A stretch of DNA of 35,647 nt from Afipia sp. Lineage in GTDB: Bacteria; Pseudomonadota; Alphaproteobacteria; Rhizobiales; Xanthobacteraceae. The position numbers were made by a program, and so were the translations under genes. The stretch is from the NCBI GenBank assembly GCA_030652315.1, contig JAUSAX010000140.1:1-35647 (forward strand). The letters run 5' to 3'. Below the pieces are notes generated by a model. That model did not search any database and was not told where the DNA came from. It saw only the letters and a program-made list of their open reading frames with translations. Position 1 is the stretch's first letter. Every line of letters starts with the position of its first letter. Of this stretch, positions 8,454-17,108 are shown one piece after another.

Positions 8454-9959
8454 TTAAACCGCCTTCGACAGCAGCCGGTCCTGCGGATCCGTAGCCTTGC
8501 GCGGATAGAATATCGCCCGGCTCGTATCGACCGTATAGTGATCCGAGTAAGCCGCAGCGTCCTGCGCGAGTTGGGCAACAGAATCCAGGATGTACTGCAC
8601 CTTATCGTCGGAAAGCAGAACACTGAAATTCAGGCGCGTAAATCCTGGTTTGCGAATTTCGTCCCCGCCGGCAATCGCCAGCCGCAATGCGCCCGACTGC
8701 GCATCGTCAATCTTCAGCAGACGGTGAACGTATGGACCCGCGCAGGCGCATCCGCCGCGGGCCTGGATGCCAAACCGGTCGCTGAGCATGCGGGTGACGA
8801 GTTGCTGATGAATGTAGCCGCCCTTCCCGTCCTTGATCCGGAACGAGAAGATAGGCAGGCTCTGCGCCTGCAAATTGCCGAGAAGTTCGATACGCTCGAT
8901 TTTGCTCCACGCGGACAGCGCCCGGGCACGGAGCGCCGCATTGCGCATGGACATCGTATCCTGACCAATCGCCTCCTTCACAAGAAAAGCAAGAGCAGCG
9001 CGAATGTCTCCAACAACGTTCGGCGTGCCGCTTTCTTCGCGGACCTCGAGGCTGTCGCTATAATCGTGCGTCGTCGGCGTCACGAATTTCACCGTGCCGC
9101 CGCCTGGCCACGTCGGTGTCGTCGCAACCACGGCATCCTGACGAACAATCAAAATGCCTGACGCGGCGGGACCGCCGATAAACTTGTGCGGCGAGACGAC
9201 GACTGCGTCGATCTGAACGCCCTTGGCGGGCTCCATGGCAATCGGCAGATATGGTCCTGCACCGGCGTAATCCCAAACTATCTTTGCCCCCGCAGCCTTC
9301 GCCCTTTCGGTGACTTCAACCACATTCGAGACAATGCCCGTGACGTTGGATGCTGCGGAAAACGCACATATCACCAGACGCCCGGCCGCGCCCGCAAGGG
9401 CAGCATCAAGTTGCGCGAGGTCGGGGCCGCCGGTTGCGGTCTCTTCGATTTCAACCATCTCGGCGCCGCTTTCGCGCCAGGGCAGAATGTTTGAATGGTG
9501 TTCATAAGGACCGATGATCACGCGTGGAACGACGCCATCGCGCAAGCTCGCCTGCACGCCAAACAGATTCACAAGACGGTTCAAGCCTGCAGTCGCGCCC
9601 GAGCCCGTGAAAATAACAGCGTAGCGCTCGTCCGCTCCACAACACTGAGCGATCACATCGCGCGCCGCACGCCGGAATCCGGTCATCGCCCCACCGCAGT
9701 ACGAGGCCTCGGTATGACTGTTGGCGTAGTAAGGCAGTATGTTTTCCATGACGAATCGCTCGACCACCGACAACGCTCGGCCGGATGCAACGTAGTCTGC
9801 GTAGATCAGCGCTTTGGCTCCGAACGGTCCAACAACTTCGGCATCGTTGCCGATCAGATCCGCACCGAGACGTTCAAGGCGGTCATCGCGCACGAGGTCA
9901 TTCTTGAATTTCGCTAACAAGTCGTCCGCTCGCAGAGAATGCTGGCTCACGATGTTCAT
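8454..9959 (-). CDS. Class V aminotransferase / cysteine-desulfurase-like PLP enzyme
   Basis: This 501-residue fold-type I PLP enzyme is of the class V (NifS/SufS/Csd) branch. PLP-site features are HTEASYCGGAMTGFRRAARD near residue 80, the conserved VIFTGSGATAGLNRL and GPYEHHSNILPWRE, the aspartate loop VWDYAGAGPYLPI, and the Schiff-base lysine K259 in VVSPHKFIGGP. A RGGCACAGPYVH loop puts cysteines at residues 404 and 406, where SufS-type desulfurases hold the catalytic cysteine. It is about 90 residues longer than SufS. ATG 9959 has a GGAG ribosome site. Leading a dioxygenase-permease operon, it probably releases sulfur from cysteine or a related thiol. The exact substrate is not determinable. 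Confidence 0.88.
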   Translation of the reverse strand: MNIVSQHSLRADDLLAKFKNDLVRDDRLERLGADLIGNDAEVVGPFGAKALIYADYVASGRALSVVERFVMENILPYYANSHTEASYCGGAMTGFRRAARDVIAQCCGADERYAVIFTGSGATAGLNRLVNLFGVQASLRDGVVPRVIIGPYEHHSNILPWRESGAEMVEIEETATGGPDLAQLDAALAGAAGRLVICAFSAASNVTGIVSNVVEVTERAKAAGAKIVWDYAGAGPYLPIAMEPAKGVQIDAVVVSPHKFIGGPAASGILIVRQDAVVATTPTWPGGGTVKFVTPTTHDYSDSLEVREESGTPNVVGDIRAALAFLVKEAIGQDTMSMRNAALRARALSAWSKIERIELLGNLQAQSLPIFSFRIKDGKGGYIHQQLVTRMLSDRFGIQARGGCACAGPYVHRLLKIDDAQSGALRLAIAGGDEIRKPGFTRLNFSVLLSDDKVQYILDSVAQLAQDAAAYSDHYTVDTSRAIFYPRKATDPQDRLLSKAV

Positions 9960-10434
9960 AACAGGTTATCTCCGCAGTATTTCGCGTGTTGTAGGTAGAA
10001 CGACAGGAAATCCGATTTCCTATCGAGTGAGTGACGGAGGTCGCCGCAAGCTGGCGCCAGCCTTCACCGCAGTTGGGTTTGACAGCACCTCCTGCGACGG
10101 CGGCCCGTGCAAGTCGCGCGGTCCGTTTGAGGGCATCTGGTCGACTTGTCCGGGACAGCGACGCCCTGCAGGCACCGAGGTAGCGACGGCTTCGATCCAT
10201 CGCATCGCGATGGCAGATCCGCATTCCATCAGTGAAGCGAGCGACAGCTCGCGATTTCAGGCTGATGAACCGATCAACAGTCCGTAGCAGGTAGCCATCG
10301 GCGAGGCATCGGACCGAACAGCCCGATGCCTCGCTCGTCATCTATGTCTTCGCAGTAGTCATCGACTGCTCCATGTCGGCCACCGGCCACGCTTTGTCTG
10401 TATTGGTATTTTCCGCATCGCTTGGCATGAGTGC
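9960..10434. other. Intergenic region between desulfurase-like gene and symporter
   Basis: This 475-bp stretch contains no convincing gene. The open frames across it (for example 9898-10341 minus and 9814-10287 plus) are arginine/serine-rich, overlap the desulfurase gene and show no family motif. It holds the promoter side of the desulfurase operon on the left and a strong hairpin at 10301-10334 behind the symporter gene. Confidence 0.5.
10301..10334. terminator. Strong hairpin downstream of the symporter gene
   Basis: GCGAGGCATCGG (10301-10312) and CCGATGCCTCGC (10323-10334) form a perfect 12-bp stem with a 10-nt loop, about 100 bp past the symporter stop codon. The position suits a transcription terminator or a 3'-end stabiliser for the leftward transcript. 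No T-run follows. Confidence 0.5.
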
Positions 10435-11859
10435 CTATTCCAGAGTCCGCGAAGATACAGCTGGTACGGCAGTCACTTCGTCATTGCGGACACGCTTCAC
10501 GATCTCGCTGACACCCATGACGACCAGCGGGACGAGCAGCGCGATATAGGCGTTATCGATGCCGTATGGATTGCCCATCATGAACCAAACGATCGTAGCG
10601 ACGAGGGACGCCAGGATGCTCAGGAACGCTCCGCGCTTGGTGCCGAACCAGGGCGCGAAGAAGACGAACAGAACCAGGACCGACAGCGAGGCTCGGAGCG
10701 CCTTGCCGAGGAAGGTCATCGACAGGATGTTCGGGGTGTAGATCGCCAAGATGATCGGCAGCAGACCCATCGCGACTGTCGCAATGCGAATGAACATCAA
10801 CGAGCCCTTTTCGGTGCGAACCTTGCCACCGAAACCGACATAGAAGTCCTTGTAGAGCAGCGTCGCGGTCGCAACCGCGAACGCGGCGATCGAACCGAAG
10901 AGCGAAGCGGCAAGACCTGCGCAGACGACGCCCGCCATCACCCCATCCATCTGCCCGATCAGCGCAGCGAAGGCGTTGATCGACTTAATGTTGGGGAACA
11001 ACGCAAGCGAGCACATGCCGACAAGGGCCGTGATGATGCCGAAGGGGATCAGGAAGAGCGCCGTGGAGAAGCTTGCAATCTTAGCGCTCTTGGCGTCATC
11101 CACCGTGTTGATGGCCTGAATCACGTACTGCGTAGAGAAGGTCGCACCCATGCCCGCGATAAACCAGGCGAAGATCTGTCCCCAGCCAACGTGCGTCCAG
11201 GAAAACATTTCCGCCGGAATGCGCGCCTGCAGTTCATGGAATCCGCCGAGCTTGGTGATGCCGAAGTACAGAGCAGTCAGGATGCCGAGGTACTTGATGA
11301 CCGAGTGAACGACGTTGGTGTAGACCACCGACTTCATTCCACCCATGAACACATAGAGCACGGACACCACACCGCAGACGACGATCGCGGAGGTGCGATC
11401 AACACCAAGCAGAATGCTCAGGATCGTGCCGCCGCCGGCATAGATCGCGACAGCCACGATCTCCAGCGCGAAAATCATCACCAGCGACGTGGCGAGCCTC
11501 GTCTTGCGGCCATAAACATCGTTGAGAATGGCCGAGATCGTGTTGTGGCCGGACTCCTTGTACTTCCCCGCGAGAAAGAAGCCGTAGAAAATAAAGCCGG
11601 CAGCCAGCGCCAGAATATTCCAGGAGGCAGAAATGCCGACCTTGTAGGCCTCCTGCGCAGTGCCGACGCTCGCGGACGTCCCGATGAATTCGGACATCAG
11701 CATCATGCCGACCAAAATCGCCGGCACGCCGGTACGACCGGTCGTTCCCGACGTGAAGGTGTTTGCAGACTTGACCGACCGTTGAAGGATCCCGGTCACA
11801 ACCGCCAGGCCGATGATGTAGACCGCAACAATTGCTATTGCGACGTAATTAGCGTGCAT
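10435..11859 (-). CDS. Sodium:solute symporter (SSS) family transporter
   Basis: This is an inner-membrane secondary transporter of 474 residues with about 12-13 hydrophobic helices and the LeuT-like SSS fold. Recognisable features are the first helix YVAIAIVAVYIIGLAVVTGIL, the SSS loop SANTFTSGTTGRTGVPAILVGMMLMSEFIGTSASVGTAQEAY, and the helix-4/5 segment GGMKSVVYTNVVHSVIKYLG. SSS members couple sodium entry to uptake of proline, pantothenate, acetate, sugars, urea and others. The sequence does not tell which. ATG 11859 has a GGGAGG ribosome site. It is preceded by 448 bp without a gene and is probably its own transcription unit. It could feed the neighbouring gamma-glutamyltransferase/acyl-CoA block, which is inference from position only. 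Confidence 0.9.
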   Translation of the reverse strand: MHANYVAIAIVAVYIIGLAVVTGILQRSVKSANTFTSGTTGRTGVPAILVGMMLMSEFIGTSASVGTAQEAYKVGISASWNILALAAGFIFYGFFLAGKYKESGHNTISAILNDVYGRKTRLATSLVMIFALEIVAVAIYAGGGTILSILLGVDRTSAIVVCGVVSVLYVFMGGMKSVVYTNVVHSVIKYLGILTALYFGITKLGGFHELQARIPAEMFSWTHVGWGQIFAWFIAGMGATFSTQYVIQAINTVDDAKSAKIASFSTALFLIPFGIITALVGMCSLALFPNIKSINAFAALIGQMDGVMAGVVCAGLAASLFGSIAAFAVATATLLYKDFYVGFGGKVRTEKGSLMFIRIATVAMGLLPIILAIYTPNILSMTFLGKALRASLSVLVLFVFFAPWFGTKRGAFLSILASLVATIVWFMMGNPYGIDNAYIALLVPLVVMGVSEIVKRVRNDEVTAVPAVSSRTLE

Positions 11860-12307
11860 TTTTGTAGCCCTCCCAAAAGTGGCTTTGCATCCCCGTACAT
11901 TGCAGAGATATCTTAGACATGTTCATAAGCGACAATTTCGACGCAACCGTCGCCAGAGTCAACATGTTTTAACCGATTGATGATGATTGTTGTGGGGACC
12001 TGCGCCTTAGGAATGGGTGCGTTCTTCAATGAAGGGGCGCCGCGAGGTCCCGGTATCTCTACAGCAAGAGACAAAACATCAACGAAAATAGCTACTTCGG
12101 ATGGCTTTCAGCAATCCGGTAAAGGCGTCAGAGGGAGCGCATTGCGCATCTTGTGCCCTTGGTCAGTCGTCCTTTCCTGCGAACTCGATAATACCTCTAG
12201 AACATATCACGAGAGCCTGATCGCCTGCGCCAGCGGGGGGTCCGAAGCCTCCGTCCCACAAGCTCTCAGGAGCTCACCACTGGCCAAGCGGCAACTATCA
12301 GGACGGA
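11860..12307. other. Intergenic region upstream of symporter gene
   Basis: No credible gene is visible in these 448 bp. The plus-strand frame 11977-12453 (158 codons) overlaps the end of the GGT-like gene, starts with three methionines without a ribosome site, and has no recognisable motif. The right part is the 3' trailer of the GGT-like gene; the left part should hold the symporter promoter. A small AGCTC/GAGCT hairpin lies near 12260, just past the GGT-like stop codon. Confidence 0.45.
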
Positions 12308-14107
12308 CTAGCGCCCTGCGGCGTAGGCTTGCATTCCTCTCGGGTTTGCTGCGGCTCGGAGCCAGCCGTTCGAACGCGAGGCTGCGGTCAACCGGCCTTC
12401 CGACCAGTCCTCGCCAACTTCGACGATATGGCCCCGCGCACGCAGGTTCTTGATCGCGTCGTCGGAAACACGTCCTTCCAGCACAAGCACGCCGGGACGC
12501 GCGAGGCGCGGCCAGAACGAGGCCGGGAAATGTTCGGTGTGCCAGGCGGGAGCGTCGATCGCCTGCTGCAGATTGTGCCCTGCATGAATATGGCGAAGCA
12601 GGAATTGCGTCGCCCACTGATCCTGCTGATCGCCACCCGGCGTTCCCCAGGCGAGGTACGGTTCACCGCCGCGCAGAGCAAGTGTCGGCGACAAGGTCGA
12701 GCGCGGTCGCTTTCCAGGCTGCAGCGAAGCCGGATGCTCTTCGTCCAGCCAGAACATCTGCGCTCGCGTTCCGAGGCAGAAGCCGAGACTTGGAATGATC
12801 GGCGACGATTGGAGCCATCCACCCGATGGCGTCATCGAAATCATGTTGCCATGCTTGTCGATGATGTCGAGATGCACGGTGTCGCCGCGCTCGGCGCGAA
12901 GCCGGCCGACCGTCGGCTCTCCCGTTCCAATGGCCGATACCGATTCACGCAAACCACCCTCGCGCATCCCGACTGCTTTGCCGTATCCGGGAATCGTGCC
13001 GGGCAGCAGCTCCATCGATGCCCGGTCGGTGATGAGTTTTCGGCGCTCCGCGTTGTAAGCCTCGGACAGCAGTTGCTCGACCGGCACGTCACTGAAATTC
13101 GGATCGCCATAAAAAACGTCGCGGTCTGCGAAGGCCAGCTTGGTGCACTCCACCTGCAGATGGATGAATTCGGGGCCGCACGGATCCAACTTATCGAGAT
13201 CGAAGCCCTTCAGCAGCGCCAATTGCTGGAGCAGGACCAATCCCTGCGTCCAGGTCCCCGGTTTGCACACGGTGTAGTCGCCGTAGTCGTAGCTGATCGG
13301 TGCTTCGATCGTCGCGCGCCAGTTAGCCATATCGTTGCCGGTGAGGAGGCCGTGGCGTGCAACGCCGGTCGCATCCATGACAGCGTTGTTCTTGCAGAAA
13401 TCATCGATCGCTTCGGCGATGAATCCTTGCGACCAAACCTGCCGGGCGCGTTCAATCTGGGCCTCCCGGTCGCCGCCGACAGCCTTCGCTTCAGTGAGGA
13501 TACGTGAATAAGTATCCGCCAGCTTTTCGTTGCGGAAGATCGTTCCCGCCTTGGGAACAGCCCCATGCGGCAGATAGACCGCGGCGGACGAACGCCAATG
13601 CTCGCGAAACAGTTTTTCGACGGTCGAAATCGTGTCGCAGATCCGCTGGACCAGAGGATAGCCGTTGCGGGCATATCCGATCGCCGGCGCGAGCACATCC
13701 TCGACAGACATGGTGCCGTAGTCTCTGAGCAGCAGCATGTAGGCGTCAAACGCACCGGGCACGCAGGCTGCCAGCAGTCCCGAACCCGGCACAAGGTCGA
13801 GTCCCATGTCACGAAAGCGCGCGATCGTAGCGGTACCGGGAGCCGGTCCCTGCCCGCAGATCACCTCCGGCTTTCCGCGCCGCACGTCGTAGACCATGAT
13901 CGGAACATCACCGCCCGGACCATTGAGATGCGGCTCGACGACCTGAAGAGCAAAGGCCGTTGCCACGCCTGCGTCGAAGGCATTGCCTCCACGTTCGAGG
14001 ATACCCATGCCGACAGCCGTCGCGATCCAGTGTGTCGCCGCCACGACGCCAAACGAGCCAGTGATTTCCGGTCGCGTTGTGAAGATCTCGTCCTGATCGT
14101 TCGCCAT
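12308..14107 (-). CDS. Gamma-glutamyltransferase-like Ntn hydrolase
   Basis: This 599-residue member of the gamma-glutamyltranspeptidase superfamily is made as one chain that self-cleaves before a threonine nucleophile. The likely nucleophile is T410 in GDTVHLDIIDKHGNMIS, matching the T-x-H pattern of the GGT small subunit. It is followed by MTPSGGWLQSSPIIPSLGF and the CR motif KRPRSTLSPTLAL. The N-terminus has AATHWIATAVGMGILERGGNAFDAGVATAFALQVVEPHLNGPGG, the usual large-subunit start. There is no signal peptide, so it is probably cytoplasmic, unlike periplasmic E. coli GGT. Family relatives hydrolyse gamma-glutamyl amides, cephalosporin side chains or other amides. It lies 122 bp after the acyl-CoA synthetase gene, with a strong hairpin in between. 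Confidence 0.9.
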   Translation of the reverse strand: MANDQDEIFTTRPEITGSFGVVAATHWIATAVGMGILERGGNAFDAGVATAFALQVVEPHLNGPGGDVPIMVYDVRRGKPEVICGQGPAPGTATIARFRDMGLDLVPGSGLLAACVPGAFDAYMLLLRDYGTMSVEDVLAPAIGYARNGYPLVQRICDTISTVEKLFREHWRSSAAVYLPHGAVPKAGTIFRNEKLADTYSRILTEAKAVGGDREAQIERARQVWSQGFIAEAIDDFCKNNAVMDATGVARHGLLTGNDMANWRATIEAPISYDYGDYTVCKPGTWTQGLVLLQQLALLKGFDLDKLDPCGPEFIHLQVECTKLAFADRDVFYGDPNFSDVPVEQLLSEAYNAERRKLITDRASMELLPGTIPGYGKAVGMREGGLRESVSAIGTGEPTVGRLRAERGDTVHLDIIDKHGNMISMTPSGGWLQSSPIIPSLGFCLGTRAQMFWLDEEHPASLQPGKRPRSTLSPTLALRGGEPYLAWGTPGGDQQDQWATQFLLRHIHAGHNLQQAIDAPAWHTEHFPASFWPRLARPGVLVLEGRVSDDAIKNLRARGHIVEVGEDWSEGRLTAASRSNGWLRAAANPRGMQAYAAGR

Positions 14108-14140
14108 GGTCTTTGATCCCTTAGTCTACTAATTCAACTT

Positions 14141-14167
14141 CGCGTGCGGCGGAAACCACCGCACGCG
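14141..14167. terminator. Hairpin between acyl-CoA synthetase and GGT-like genes
   Basis: CGCGTGCGG (14141-14149) and CCGCACGCG (14159-14167) pair perfectly. After one mismatch the stem continues with two more pairs around an AAA loop. It lies 34 bp upstream of the GGT-like start and 63 bp after the synthetase stop. It may terminate or attenuate transcription between the two genes. No T-run is present. Confidence 0.45.
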
Positions 14168-14229
14168 CCGGACGAAAAGTCACTTGCATAAAGCTGCTGC
14201 TGACTTCGAGCGTCCATTTTTCAGCAATC

Positions 14230-15744
14230 TCAGGTTTTCGTTGCTGGCTGCGCTTGCGACAGATCGCGGGCGCGCTGCACAAGTGCGGCGCGATCAACCT
14301 TATTGGTCGACGCCAGCGGGAATTCGTCCAGAAACCAGATCGAACGTGGGTGCTGATAGGCCGCCCCGCGCTCCAGTGCGAATGCTTTCAATCCGTTGGC
14401 ATCGATGGTCGCGCTGGGAGCGAGCCGAACAAACGCGACCGGCTTTTGCCCCTTGATCGGATCGTCGATCGGAACAACGCAGGTCTGGATAACGTCCGGA
14501 TGGGTCTCCAGCATACGCTCGACTTCACCTGGAAAGATGTTTTCACCGCCGCTCACGAACATATCGTCGGCCCGGCCAACGAAGTAATAGAAGCCGTCGG
14601 CGTCACGACTGAAGACATCCCCTGTGACGTAGTAACCGTCGGCGGTGAAAGGCCGCGGCAGATCGGGGCGGTTATGATATCCGCTCATCATCGCCGGCGA
14701 GCGGAGCTGCAGCACGCCCTCATTTGTCTCGGCACCGGTATCGTCAACAAGCCGCAGATCGACCTGCGGGTGCTTGTAACCGAGAGACAGATTTGGCGTC
14801 GGCTTTCCTTCTGGATGAGGGGCGAAGACAATCGGGCTCCCCTCCGTCGTTCCGTACGCATTCAGGATTTTGGCTTTCGGGAAAGTCCGCTTGATCTCGT
14901 CGAGCAGAGTGGCACTCGCCGGTGCAGAGCCCATCCGCAGGTTCTGCACGGACGAAAGGTCAGCGCTAGCCATTGCCTCCTTGTCGTCGAGCATCATGGC
15001 AATCATTGGCGGCACCGAGGTCAGCCACGTGCAGCGGAAACGGCCGATTGCCTCGATGTACGGCTTCACCTTGAACTGTGGCATGAGAACCATGCTGGCG
15101 TGTCCTGCGAGCACCAGGTGCGACAGCGCAAGCGCGTTCATGTGGTAAAGCGGTGCGGCGATCAACATAAGCTGATTTTCGATGCCTTGTGGGCCAAGCC
15201 GCGTTTCAATCACCCAGCGCTGGGCATCATGCGAGAGCACGACACCTTTCGGCCTGCCGGTCGACCCGGACGTATAGAGAAACGTCGCAGCTTCGTCCTT
15301 TTGCGGCTCGACAGCTTCAAAGGCTCCGGGCTCGACGAAAGAGCCCAACTCTTTCGCGTCGTCGAGCCTTATCGCTTCCACATCATCGGAAACTACCGAA
15401 CGGCGCTCAGCATCGCAGAACACCAAACGCGTCCCGCAATCCTTGATGATGTACTCAACGAGATGGCGCGGCAGCCGGAAGTTGATCGGGACGGACACTA
15501 GGCCAGCACGCATAATGCCAAGGTGAATCGCCAGATAGTCTGAGTTGTTCGCAGACAGGATCGCAATCCGATCCCCCCGCGCGAAGCCACGTTTGACTAG
15601 CGCTCGCGCTACACCATTGGCGAGCGCGTCGAGCGCGCTATACGTCACTTCCCGGCTGCGCTCGCCGTCAAAGTCTATGATTGCGACCTTGTCCTGCCGA
15701 CTCGCAGGATCAGTCCAAGTTCCCAGATTACGAGATGAGATCAT
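14230..15744 (-). CDS. AMP-binding acyl-CoA synthetase / ligase
   Basis: This 504-residue ANL-superfamily adenylate-forming enzyme activates a carboxylic acid to acyl-AMP and then acyl-CoA. Motifs in order are the phosphate loop FLYTSGSTGRPKGVVLSH (about residues 155-172), ILNAYGTTEGSPIVF, the hinge region YYVTGDVFSRDADGFYYFVGRADDMFVSGGENIFPGEVERML, and the C-terminal catalytic lysine in LASTNKVDR. The length suits benzoate/medium-chain/cyclohexanecarboxylate-type ligases more than the longer fatty-acyl ligases. The substrate is not predictable from this. ATG 15744 overlaps the upstream VOC stop as ATGA, so the two are translationally coupled. Confidence 0.92.
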   Translation of the reverse strand: MISSRNLGTWTDPASRQDKVAIIDFDGERSREVTYSALDALANGVARALVKRGFARGDRIAILSANNSDYLAIHLGIMRAGLVSVPINFRLPRHLVEYIIKDCGTRLVFCDAERRSVVSDDVEAIRLDDAKELGSFVEPGAFEAVEPQKDEAATFLYTSGSTGRPKGVVLSHDAQRWVIETRLGPQGIENQLMLIAAPLYHMNALALSHLVLAGHASMVLMPQFKVKPYIEAIGRFRCTWLTSVPPMIAMMLDDKEAMASADLSSVQNLRMGSAPASATLLDEIKRTFPKAKILNAYGTTEGSPIVFAPHPEGKPTPNLSLGYKHPQVDLRLVDDTGAETNEGVLQLRSPAMMSGYHNRPDLPRPFTADGYYVTGDVFSRDADGFYYFVGRADDMFVSGGENIFPGEVERMLETHPDVIQTCVVPIDDPIKGQKPVAFVRLAPSATIDANGLKAFALERGAAYQHPRSIWFLDEFPLASTNKVDRAALVQRARDLSQAQPATKT

Positions 15745-16571
15745 GCCAAGCTCACATTAGGTTCGAGAAACTCAAGCATCACGCCGAAGCATTCAGCGGC
15801 GGGGACGATCAAGCGATGACGATCCGGTTCAATCAGCTTTCCAGCCCACCGCGAATCCAGACTAGCCTTGAGCGAATCCAGCGAGCGGACGCCGATGCTC
15901 ATTCCAACAATACGCGGGAGCGATCCTTCCAGGCGAACGCTATCACCATAGAGAGTCGCGAGTTGTTGCTTTGAGTTGAAATCAATTCGGGTGCCGCCGA
16001 TGTCGACGCGGTTGTCCGGGCCGGGCTTTGCTCCGACGGCTCCGGCGAGACGGCCAGACTGCACATCCGGATCGTCGGCGGCGACCATCAAACGTTTCAA
16101 GGAACTCGCCGTGTTCGGATGCTGCATGAATGCATCATGCCAGACCAGGTTCGGTGTTAGATGTTCGCAGAAATAGAGACGGGACGCCGGGAAAAATCCG
16201 GGATCCATATGAACGGTGCGGAACCGCGCGTCGGTCTCAACGCCGTCGATCGTGACGGGGCGGCTAAAGGCCTTTGGCTCCAGCACAGGCAACTGCTGCG
16301 ATCGCAACCACGCCTGCGTGACATCGACGTCGGCGCTGCCGTACACTAGGCCATTCAGGCCGACAGGCCAGTCGAGGAGTTCTTTGCGAGGATTCGGATT
16401 CGAAGGATCCAGCCCGATCAGTTCGAGATAATTCGTATCGAACACGATCAGGTGGTTCATCGAACCAAGACTGTGATAACCGCGCGGCGCGATCTGGAAG
16501 CCGAGCGAGTTGAACAACTCTTCGCCGGCATCGAGATCGTAGTGAAGATTAAGAACCGCGTGATCGAACAT
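15741..16571 (-). CDS. VOC family (glyoxalase-like domain) protein
   Basis: This vicinal-oxygen-chelate fold protein has 276 residues from ATG 16571 (MFDHAVLNLHYDLDAGEELFNSLGF). The first beta-alpha-beta module is residues 1-115, with YHSLGSMNHLIVFDTNYLELIGLDP. A second half contains LYFCEHLTPNLVWHDAFMQHPNTA and the closing strand AECFGVMLEFLEP. Potential metal ligands are the early H4, later H residues and E66, but I cannot assign them with certainty. It resembles the Glyoxalase-like domain group (PF13468 type), whose functions are mostly unknown. The open frame extends to a GTG at 16634, but that would read through a strong hairpin (16581-16611), so I prefer 16571. It is coupled by ATGA to the downstream acyl-CoA synthetase. 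Confidence 0.82.
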   Translation of the reverse strand: MFDHAVLNLHYDLDAGEELFNSLGFQIAPRGYHSLGSMNHLIVFDTNYLELIGLDPSNPNPRKELLDWPVGLNGLVYGSADVDVTQAWLRSQQLPVLEPKAFSRPVTIDGVETDARFRTVHMDPGFFPASRLYFCEHLTPNLVWHDAFMQHPNTASSLKRLMVAADDPDVQSGRLAGAVGAKPGPDNRVDIGGTRIDFNSKQQLATLYGDSVRLEGSLPRIVGMSIGVRSLDSLKASLDSRWAGKLIEPDRHRLIVPAAECFGVMLEFLEPNVSLA

Positions 16572-16580
16572 TCCCTCGCG

Positions 16581-16611
16581 TTTCGGGACGGCGGAATCCG
16601 CCGTCCTGAAA
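16581..16611. other. Long hairpin directly upstream of the VOC gene
   Basis: GGACGGCGGA (16586-16595) and TCCGCCGTCC (16597-16606) are exact inverted repeats around one base. The pairing continues outward as TTTC/GAAA after a single mismatch, for a 31-bp structure. It ends 9 bp before the VOC start codon and 38 bp after the thioesterase stop. It could attenuate transcription or mask the ribosome site. Confidence 0.5.
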
Positions 16612-16648
16612 CCATTGGCGCCTTCGGGGGCCACCGGGGTTACCCCGC

Positions 16649-17068
16649 TCAGGCCTTAGGGGGAGCGGTGAGATAAACTCCCCGGCCGCTGGCGAGAAGG
16701 GCACCGTCCTTGTCGTAGACGCTGGCTTCCGCGACCGAAAACTGACCGCCCCGCTTCACGATGCGGCCCTTCGCCGTCAGGTCGCCGGGCATCGCCGCCC
16801 GGTGATAGTCGACACGCATGTCGATGGTCGGGACGCCGCGACCGGTGTGGGCAACCAAAGCCCAATCGGCCGTGAGATCGACCAAGGCCGCAAGGATGCC
16901 GCCATGAGTATAGCGGCGGTCCGGGTTAACCACCCATTCCTCGCGCCAGGTGGCGGTCAACTCGATGCCTTCTTCGTCCACCTTCTGGACGCGGAGGCCA
17001 AGCCATTGATGGAAAGGTCCGCGCGTCAACATGGCCTCGACGGCCGCAGGAGTAAGTTTCTCGGTCAT
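16649..17068 (-). CDS. PaaI-family hotdog thioesterase
   Basis: This 139-residue hotdog-fold acyl-CoA thioesterase is of the PaaI/YbgC-like 4HBT group. Seen features are FHQWLGLRVQKVDEEGIELTATWREEW and the active-site helix RRYTHGGILAALVDLTADWAL, with the HGG turn plus a downstream acidic residue (D in VDLTAD) as expected for the catalytic pair. RVDYHRAAMPGDLTAKGRIVKRGG follows, then the end strand. It would hydrolyse a CoA thioester formed in the same pathway. It is 40 bp downstream of the MDR oxidoreductase gene and upstream of the VOC gene, all on the same strand. Confidence 0.9.
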   Translation of the reverse strand: MTEKLTPAAVEAMLTRGPFHQWLGLRVQKVDEEGIELTATWREEWVVNPDRRYTHGGILAALVDLTADWALVAHTGRGVPTIDMRVDYHRAAMPGDLTAKGRIVKRGGQFSVAEASVYDKDGALLASGRGVYLTAPPKA

Positions 17069-17108
17069 TATCGATCCCTCGCTATGGTTGTTTGACGGAA
17101 TGCCAGGC

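Noticed and set aside
9898..10341. 147-codon minus-strand frame upstream of the desulfurase-like gene
   Set aside because: It overlaps the desulfurase start in another frame, contains the terminator-like hairpin and shows no domain.
11977..12453. 158-codon plus-strand frame in the symporter/GGT gap
   Set aside because: It overlaps the end of the GGT-like gene, is serine/arginine-rich, has no ribosome site and no family resemblance.
14254..15501. Plus-strand frame of 415 codons opposite the acyl-CoA synthetase
   Set aside because: It is the shadow of a clear adenylate-forming enzyme; composition is non-protein-like and there is no ribosome site.
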